Notes under the pieces: model-generated
What the model saw: the letters and a program-made list of their open reading frames with translations, nothing else
Told to the model about the DNA's origin: nothing
Database searches by the model: none
Made by a program: the position numbers and the translations under genes
In this document: one piece after another, positions 1 to 3,918 of the stretch
Layout of the letters: each line of letters begins with the position of its first letter
Numbering within the stretch: the stretch's first letter is position 1
Assembly: GCA_022709995.1 (NCBI GenBank)
Contig: JAKLHU010000149.1
Location: 1 to 6,034 of the forward strand
Origin: Verrucomicrobiota bacterium
GTDB lineage: Bacteria > Verrucomicrobiota > Lentisphaeria > Oligosphaerales > Oligosphaeraceae
Direction: 5' to 3'
Length of the DNA stretch: 6,034 nt

Positions 1-1
1 C

Positions 2-1678
2 AACCAGAAAGTGGCGGAGCGCCTGATGGACTCCAACGATCTGGAACGCGAACGCGGCATCACCATCACCGCCAAAAACGGCTCCTTCCACTACAAGGAC
101 TACCGCATCAACATCATCGATACGCCCGGACACGCCGATTTCGGCGGCCAGGTCGAACGCGTGCTGAAAATGGCCGATGGCGCCCTGCTGCTGGTCGACG
201 CCCAGGAAGGGCCTATGCCGCAGACGTTCTTCGTCCTCAAGAAAGCCCTCGCCCTGCGCCTGCCGATCATCGTCGTCATCAACAAGATCGACAAGCCGGC
301 CGCCCGCCCGCACTGGGCCGTCGACCAGGTCTTTGACCTGTTTGTGCGCCTTAACGCGCCCGACGAAATCCTCGATTTTCCGGTCGTGTACGCCTCCGGC
401 CGGGATGGGTACGCCGTCGACAATCTGGACGACGAGAAGCGCGACCTGGGGCCGTTGTGCGAGCATGTCATCCGGCGGATTCCGGCGCCTTCGGGGACGT
501 CGTCGGACCCGTTGCAGGTTCTGGTCAGTTCGATTGACTATTCGCCGTATCTTGGTCGTCTTGGCATCGGCAAGATCACGGGCGGGCATTTGAACATCAA
601 CCGCGACATCGTGGTGGCCATGCGTGACGGGACGGTGCGTCCGGCCCGGATCACGAAGGTGTTCCGGTTTGAAGTCAATCAAAAAGTCGCGGTGGAGACC
701 GCCTGTTGCGGCGACATCGTGGCGATTTCCGGGATGGAGGACGTGACGGTCGGCTGCACCTATACGGATCCCCAGAATCCGCGGCCATTGCCGCCGATGG
801 AGATTGATCCGCCGACGATTTCCATGAGTTTCATTCCCAACGACTCGCCGTTTGCGGGCCAGGAAGGGCAGTTTGTGACCTCGCGGCATCTGGCGGACCG
901 TCTGGCCCGCGAGATCATGTCGGACGTGGCGCTGCATATTACGCCGTTGGACGAGGGCATGGGCTTCCAGGTCGCCGGCCGCGGCGAGCTGCATCTGTCG
1001 ATTCTGATTGAAAAGATGCGGCGGGAGGGCTATGAATTCCAGGTGACCCGGCCGCAGGTGATTTTTCAGATGCGGGGTGAGAAGAAGCTGGAGCCTTTTG
1101 AGGAGTTGACCATTGACGTGGACGAGGGCTGCGTGGGCGTGGTGATGGAGAAGCTGGGTCAACGCAAAGGGCGCATCCAGACGATGGAAACGGCCAACGG
1201 GATGGCGCGCCTCGTGTATCAGATCCCGACCCGGGGCCTGCTGGGCTACCGGTCCGAATTTCTGACTGACACGCGCGGCCTGGGGGTGATGAATTATGTG
1301 TTTTTCGGCTATGAGCCGTATGTCGGCGAGATCCGTTACCGGACGCGCGGGGCGATGGTCAGCATGCTGACCGGCAAGACGGTGGCGTATGCGTTGTTCA
1401 ATCTTCAGGAGCGCGGCCGGCTGTTTATTGATCCTGTCGTTGAAGTTTATGAGGGCCAGATTGTCGGCGAGCATTGTCGGGAAGGGGATTTGATTGTCAA
1501 TCCCGCGAAGGGCAAGAAGCTGACCAACATGCGGGCGTCGGGCTCGGACGAGGCGGTGGTTTTGACGCCGCCGGTGCGCATGAGCCTGGAAGACTGCATT
1601 TCCTACATCAACGAGGATGAGCTGGTGGAAGTGACCCCGGCGGCGATTCGTTTGCGCAAGCGTCGTCTGCACCGGTGA
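2..1678 (+). CDS. typA: TypA/BipA ribosome-binding translational GTPase, 5'-truncated
   Basis: This is a translational GTPase of the EF-G-like superfamily that binds 70S ribosomes and supports ribosome assembly and growth under stress or cold. The window opens inside the gene: the frame is open from base 2 and yields 558 codons. About 40 N-terminal residues, including the P-loop (G1), are missing by comparison with E. coli BipA (607 aa). A GTG at base 11 is an internal valine, not a start. Visible motifs, counting from base 2, are the switch I G2 segment RGITIT (18-23), G3 DTPGH (40-44), G4 NKID (94-97) and a G5-like YASGRDG (130-136). The EF-G domain III-like segment AGRGELHLS begins at 325. 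The BipA-specific C-terminal signature [11 protein letters not shown] (504-514) is present, followed by a basic end, RLRKRRLHR. The family assignment is secure from these motifs. Codon usage changes sharply near base 450, close to the G-domain/domain II boundary. Confidence 0.97.
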   Translation, partial: NQKVAERLMDSNDLERERGITITAKNGSFHYKDYRINIIDTPGHADFGGQVERVLKMADGALLLVDAQEGPMPQTFFVLKKALALRLPIIVVINKIDKPAARPHWAVDQVFDLFVRLNAPDEILDFPVVYASGRDGYAVDNLDDEKRDLGPLCEHVIRRIPAPSGTSSDPLQVLVSSIDYSPYLGRLGIGKITGGHLNINRDIVVAMRDGTVRPARITKVFRFEVNQKVAVETACCGDIVAISGMEDVTVGCTYTDPQNPRPLPPMEIDPPTISMSFIPNDSPFAGQEGQFVTSRHLADRLAREIMSDVALHITPLDEGMGFQVAGRGELHLSILIEKMRREGYEFQVTRPQVIFQMRGEKKLEPFEELTIDVDEGCVGVVMEKLGQRKGRIQTMETANGMARLVYQIPTRGLLGYRSEFLTDTRGLGVMNYVFFGYEPYVGEIRYRTRGAMVSMLTGKTVAYALFNLQERGRLFIDPVVEVYEGQIVGEHCREGDLIVNPAKGKKLTNMRASGSDEAVVLTPPVRMSLEDCISYINEDELVEVTPAAIRLRKRRLHR

Positions 1679-1797
1679 GGGAACGGTTGGCGATGGCGAG
1701 GGTCAAAGAACTTGTTTTGCCCGGCAGGGGTGAGTACATGACGGCTGGGCGGCCCACAGGGTGGTTCGTGCGGGAGCGGCCGGTTCCGTCATCAAGC

Positions 1798-1804
1798 AAA
1801 GGAG
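1798..1804 (+). promoter_or_regulatory. Shine-Dalgarno site of the slyD-like gene
   Basis: AAAGGAG lies 8 bases before the ATG at 1813. It decides the start: the frame stays open back to a GTG at 1675 that overlaps the typA stop, but the extra 46 residues look nothing like an FKBP N-terminus. Confidence 0.8.
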
Positions 1805-1812
1805 TCCAGACC

Positions 1813-2253
1813 ATGACACCGACCAGAAAAGCCCGGATGGGCGACAAACTTTTGATTCATTATATATGCCGTTCCCAGGACGGCCGCGTTCTGGAAAGTA
1901 CGCACGAGGCGCCGCCGCCGGAGATCGTTCTGGGCGGGGAGGATATTTTGCCGGCTCTGGAGAATGCGCTGGTTGGCTTGAGCGCCGGTGAACGGCGGCA
2001 GGTCGTGTTGCGGCCTTTGCAGGCTTTTGGCGATTATGATCCGGAATTGGTGGGGACTGTTGAGCGGGCTCAACTCTGCCTGGATGGCGAGCCGATGCCA
2101 GGCATGGTGGTCGAGGTGGACCAGGGCGACGGCGAGCCGATGCCGGGGCGAATCATCGAGGTCAGCGAGGACAGCGTGCTGGTGGACTGCAACCATCCGC
2201 TGGCCGGCGAAACCCTGGAGTACGACCTGACGCTGGTCGAAATCAAAGGGTAG
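1813..2253 (+). CDS. slyD: SlyD-type FKBP peptidyl-prolyl cis-trans isomerase
   Basis: The protein has 146 aa and is cytoplasmic, with no signal peptide. The family catalyses proline cis-trans isomerisation and acts as a folding chaperone. The FKBP half is visible at 10-73: GDKLLIHY, QDGRVLEST, then GGEDILPALENALVGLSAGE and the RPLQAFGDYD segment. A chaperone-type insert-in-flap domain follows at about 74-124. The chain returns to the FKBP fold at 125-146 with the SlyD/FkpA-like signature DCNHPLAGETL and strand YDLTLVEIKG. The metal-binding His/Cys-rich tail of E. coli SlyD is absent, as in many short SlyD homologs. The start is set by AAAGGAG. The gene lies 134 bases after typA, so co-transcription is possible but unproven. 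The insert domain contains DGEPMPG twice (residues 91-97 and 106-112), which looks like a small internal duplication. The fold is confident; the exact symbol within the SlyD-like group is less so. Confidence 0.9.
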   Translation: MTPTRKARMGDKLLIHYICRSQDGRVLESTHEAPPPEIVLGGEDILPALENALVGLSAGERRQVVLRPLQAFGDYDPELVGTVERAQLCLDGEPMPGMVVEVDQGDGEPMPGRIIEVSEDSVLVDCNHPLAGETLEYDLTLVEIKG

Positions 2254-2300
2254 GAGACATCCCTTGCTTGGGCGGACCAGCAGGAGAATAACCTGTCTCC
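2253..2300 (+). other. Branched stem-loop at the end of slyD
   Basis: GGAGACA (2253-2259) pairs perfectly with TGTCTCC (2294-2300), a 7-bp outer stem. Within the loop, TGCT-GG (one bulged T) can pair with CCAGCA to form an inner hairpin. The stem begins on the last base of the stop codon. No T-tract follows, so it is not a standard intrinsic terminator. A 3'-end stabiliser or attenuating structure is possible, and chance cannot be excluded. Confidence 0.4.
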
Positions 2301-2357
2301 GCGCCCGTCTGGAGTAGGGCAAATCCCGCGGCAAAGCGGTTCGGCGCTTCCAAGTAG

Positions 2358-2379
2358 GCGCCCCAGGCCTCTGGGGCGC
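2358..2379. repeat. Hairpin of tandem copy 1 (9-bp stem, GCCT loop)
   Basis: GCGCCCCAG (2358-2366) and CTGGGGCGC (2371-2379) form a perfect stem closed by GCCT. Flanking CCAA (2350-2353) and TTGG (2380-2383) could extend it across a GTAG bulge plus one unpaired G. It is a near-symmetric palindrome and so has no clear strand. Confidence 0.8.
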
Positions 2380-2428
2380 TTGGAGTTTGGCAAATCCCGC
2401 GGAAATGCGGTTCGAAGCTTCCAAGTAG

Positions 2429-2450
2429 GCGCCCCAGGCCTCTGGGGCGC
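2429..2450. repeat. Hairpin of tandem copy 2 (9-bp stem, GCCT loop)
   Basis: This hairpin is identical to that of copy 1: GCGCCCCAG (2429-2437), loop GCCT, CTGGGGCGC (2442-2450). The outer CCAA/TTGG extension is absent because the right flank here is CCGAG. Confidence 0.8.
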
Positions 2451-2473
2451 CCGAGCGTCTACTCCCCCAACGC

Positions 2474-2490
2474 CCGGTTCGGCGAACCGG
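2474..2490. repeat. Short palindrome CCGGTTC-GGC-GAACCGG
   Basis: A perfect 7-bp stem with a 3-base loop. Its arm sequence GGTTCG also occurs inside both 71-base copies, which suggests it belongs to the same repeat family. Confidence 0.6.
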
Positions 2491-2498
2491 CAATTTCC

Positions 2499-2518
2499 GC
2501 GGCAAGAAAAAATGCCGC
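2499..2518 (+). other. Hairpin with A-rich loop
   Basis: GCGGCA (2499-2504) pairs with TGCCGC (2513-2518) around the 8-base loop AGAAAAAA. The 3' flank is TCTACTGG, with no T-tract, so terminator function on the + strand is unlikely. Confidence 0.4.
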
Positions 2519-2523
2519 TCTAC

Positions 2524-2544
2524 TGGCGACTGGCGACTGTTGAC
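2524..2544. repeat. 7-base tandem repeat
   Basis: TGGCGAC, TGGCGAC and TGTTGAC stand head to tail: two exact units and one with two changes. It lies at the boundary between the GC-rich hairpins and the AT-rich patch. Confidence 0.6.
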
Positions 2545-2566
2545 TGTTTAGAGATATCGACACGTG

Positions 2567-2596
2567 TTAACAGCACACCATGCGGTAAATTTTAAT
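2567..2596 (+). promoter_or_regulatory. Candidate sigma70-type promoter
   Basis: TTAACA (2567-2572) matches the -35 consensus at 5 of 6 positions. TTTAAT (2591-2596) matches the -10 consensus at 5 of 6, with an 18-base spacer. The surroundings are locally AT-rich and contain small palindromes ACACGTGT (2560-2567) and GTTAAC (2566-2571). Transcription would begin near 2603, at the start of the next hairpin cluster and about 350 bases before rsmE. It could drive rsmE with a long leader or a separate small RNA. Prediction from sequence only. Confidence 0.45.
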
Positions 2597-2601
2597 GGCC
2601 C

Positions 2602-2629
2602 GGCGCCCGGAAGCAGGCGCCCGAAAGCA
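2602..2629. repeat. 14-base tandem repeat
   Basis: GGCGCCCGGAAGCA (2602-2615) is followed directly by GGCGCCCGAAAGCA (2616-2629), with one mismatch. AGCGCC then begins a third, diverging unit that leads into the next hairpin. Each unit contains the palindrome GGCGCC. Confidence 0.75.
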
Positions 2630-2630
2630 A

Positions 2631-2651
2631 GCGCCTCAGGGCCTGAGGCGC
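2631..2651. repeat. Third hairpin of the GCGCC-CAG family, with compensatory change
   Basis: GCGCCTCAG (2631-2639), loop GGC, CTGAGGCGC (2643-2651). The 9-bp stem equals that of the two upstream repeat hairpins except at stem position 6, where C-G has become T-A on both arms. A competing fold GCGCCA-CCT-TGGCGC (2648-2662) shares its right arm. Confidence 0.75.
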
Positions 2652-2674
2652 CACCTTGGCGCGCCTGGCCACTG

Positions 2675-2700
2675 CGGTCGCCCGTTTCAATGGGTGACCG
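2675..2700. other. 9-bp hairpin with GTTTCAAT loop
   Basis: CGGTCGCCC (2675-2683) pairs with GGGTGACCG (2692-2700) through eight Watson-Crick pairs and one G-U pair, enclosing an 8-base loop. It is followed by ATAACACG, not a T-tract. If the promoter at 2567-2596 is real, this would be the last strong hairpin of a ~100-base transcript. Confidence 0.55.
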
Positions 2701-2734
2701 ATAACACGTCCGCCAGCCAGGCTTCCGACGCCCC

Positions 2735-2766
2735 TTCGCTTTTCCGGCAGACACAAGCTATATTAT
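2735..2766 (+). promoter_or_regulatory. Weak promoter candidate upstream of rsmE
   Basis: TATATT (2759-2764, 5 of 6 to the -10 consensus) is the only AT-rich stretch in the C-rich sequence before rsmE. The best -35 at suitable spacing is a poor TTCGCT (2735-2740). A start near 2771 would leave a leader of about 180 bases. Confidence 0.25.
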
Positions 2767-2952
2767 GCGCTGTCGGGTGCGCGGGCGCCGCCCTCCGAAC
2801 AAACTCGCGGCACCCCGTCGCCCGCAACTGCCCGCGGCAATGCCCGCGCCCTCTTCACAAAGCACATCAACCAGCCGCCCCAGTCGTTTCCGACAACCGC
2901 AGAACACCTTGCGCCGCCGCCCTGTTCTCTTCCTCCACACCCCTCCTCACGC

Positions 2953-3708
2953 ATGCACGGCTTCTACTCCCCAAAGCTGACGCCTTCCGGCCGGGAAGTC
3001 CACCTTCCCGCCGACGAATCGCGACACGCCATCCAGGTTCTCCGCCTCGGCGTCGGCGACCAGGTTCTCCTCCTCAATGGCCATGGCGTCCGCGCCGAAG
3101 CCGTCCTGGATGCCGTGGACTACCGCCGGCACACCGCGACGACCTGCCGCATTCTCCAAGCCGTCGCCGTGCCGCGGCCGCTTCCGCACATAACCCTCTT
3201 CATCGCCCCCCCAAAAAGCAAAAACATCGACGCCGTCATCCGCGCCGCGACGGAACTGGGCGCGGCGGCCATCGTCCCCGTCCTCTGCCGCTTCGGAGTC
3301 GCCAAGCCCGATCTCGACACAACCGCCAACTGGACCAGGACGGTCATCGCCGCCGCCAAGCAGTCGCACAACCCGTGGTTTCCGGAAATCAAAGCCCCCA
3401 TCACGTTCACGGACGCCCTCAAAACTGCGGGCGCCCACGGCTTTTTCGGCGCCGTCCCGCCGCCGGCGGGCGCACCCTGCCCGGCTGCCCTCACCGCCAC
3501 CGACCAGCAGCAGACCTCGCTCTGGATCGGCCCCGAAGGCGGCCTTGCACCCGAAGAATTGTCTGCCCTCAACGCCAAAGGCCTGCAGCCACTGACGGTC
3601 GGCCAATGGATTCTCCGCGTCGAAACCGCCGTGCCGGCCCTCCTGGCCGTCGTCCTCGACCGCTGCCGACCGCTGCCGACCACCCCGACCCGAGACACAG
3701 TCGGATGA
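2953..3708 (+). CDS. rsmE: 16S rRNA (uracil1498-N3)-methyltransferase RsmE
   Basis: RsmE is a SPOUT (trefoil-knot) methyltransferase that methylates N3 of U1498 in 16S rRNA of the small subunit, using S-adenosylmethionine. The product is 251 aa, against 243 aa in E. coli. The N-terminal PUA-like RNA-binding domain spans about 1-72 (HAIQVLRLGVGDQVLLLNG at 25-43). The SPOUT domain follows: PPKSKNIDAVIRAATELG (86-103), an AAAKQSHNPWFPEI segment (133-146) in place of the usual EQS-R-P-I, the SAM-binding knot loop IGPEGG (192-197), and a second knot signature ILRVETA (220-226). GQW precedes ILR where many homologs have GPR or GKR. The ATG at 2953 fits the family N-terminus, but the upstream bases are almost purely pyrimidine/A and show no Shine-Dalgarno sequence. 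It is separated from slyD by the long structured spacer and from the lyase gene by 210 bases, so it is probably transcribed on its own. Confidence 0.95.
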   Translation: MHGFYSPKLTPSGREVHLPADESRHAIQVLRLGVGDQVLLLNGHGVRAEAVLDAVDYRRHTATTCRILQAVAVPRPLPHITLFIAPPKSKNIDAVIRAATELGAAAIVPVLCRFGVAKPDLDTTANWTRTVIAAAKQSHNPWFPEIKAPITFTDALKTAGAHGFFGAVPPPAGAPCPAALTATDQQQTSLWIGPEGGLAPEELSALNAKGLQPLTVGQWILRVETAVPALLAVVLDRCRPLPTTPTRDTVG

Positions 3709-3709
3709 C

Positions 3710-3743
3710 AACGCCTGACGAGGCTGGCGCCCAAGGCGTTTCA
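3710..3743 (+). terminator. Possible intrinsic terminator after rsmE
   Basis: AACGCCT (3710-3716) pairs with AGGCGTT (3734-3740), giving a 7-bp stem with a 17-base loop, followed by TTCATT. It begins two bases after the rsmE stop, which favours a terminator role. The short T run and large loop make it weak. Confidence 0.35.
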
Positions 3744-3903
3744 TTGAAACTTCACCCTGCCGAGACCAATGAGCCCCAGAAGACGGACGAGACGATTGGG
3801 ACGGATGGGAGCTTGGCAGCATATGAACGGAACCGGCTTGAAAAGGATATTCTCCACGAGTCCATTCGCCGCCAGCCCGCGGCAGTCTTGCATCTCCTTC
3901 CGC

Positions 3904-3909
3904 AAAGGG
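3904..3909 (+). promoter_or_regulatory. Shine-Dalgarno site of the lyase gene
   Basis: AAAGGG lies 9 bases before the ATG at 3919. This ATG also gives a good signal peptide, so both observations support the start. Confidence 0.65.
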
Positions 3910-3918
3910 TTATATTCC

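Larger units (their letters stand above)
2310..2451. repeat. 71-base direct tandem duplication, two copies
   Basis: Copy 1 spans 2310-2380 and copy 2 spans 2381-2451. Over the first 70 positions they differ at about 6 sites (roughly 91% identity). The final 34 bases, from GCTTCCAAG to GGGGCGC, are identical. Each copy runs TGGAGT, GGCAAATCCCGCGG, GCGGTTCG, GCTTCCAAGTAG and then a GC-rich hairpin. A partial echo follows at about 2489-2504 (GGCAATTTCCGCGGCA). There are no unique spacers between copies, so this is not a CRISPR array. Confidence 0.92.
2254..2952. other. Long structured non-coding spacer between slyD and rsmE
   Basis: I see no convincing protein gene in these 699 bases. The open frames on both strands are Arg/Pro/Gly-rich and match no family I recognise. 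The first two thirds (to 2700) are a run of inverted and tandem repeats, listed separately, interrupted by an AT-rich patch at about 2538-2596. The last part (2701-2952) is strongly C-rich on the + strand and holds only a -10-like TATATTAT. The spacer could hold a non-coding RNA, dispersed palindromic repeats, or both. Confidence 0.7.

Noticed and set aside
1712..1740. TTGTTT-N17-TACATG as a slyD promoter
   Set aside because: Only half of each hexamer matches consensus. The spacing is good but not enough to report as a feature.
1675..1812. N-terminal extension of SlyD from a GTG overlapping the typA stop
   Set aside because: The 46 extra residues do not resemble any FKBP N-terminus, and the ATG at 1813 has a strong AAAGGAG site.
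2310..2451. CRISPR array
   Set aside because: Only two copies, directly abutting with no unique spacers, a 71-base period and no cas genes.
2765..2980. Small + strand gene overlapping the rsmE start
   Set aside because: No ribosome binding site, its ATG lies on the -10-like sequence, and the product is low-complexity Arg/Pro/Ser with no recognisable feature.
2947..3822. Open frames on the - strand over rsmE
   Set aside because: Compositionally biased Gly/Arg/Asp-rich translations antisense to a recognised gene.
3888..3916. TTGCAT-N17-TATATT as a promoter for the lyase gene
   Set aside because: The -35 matches at only 3 of 6 positions, and the -10 would sit between the ribosome binding site and the ATG, leaving the transcript without either.
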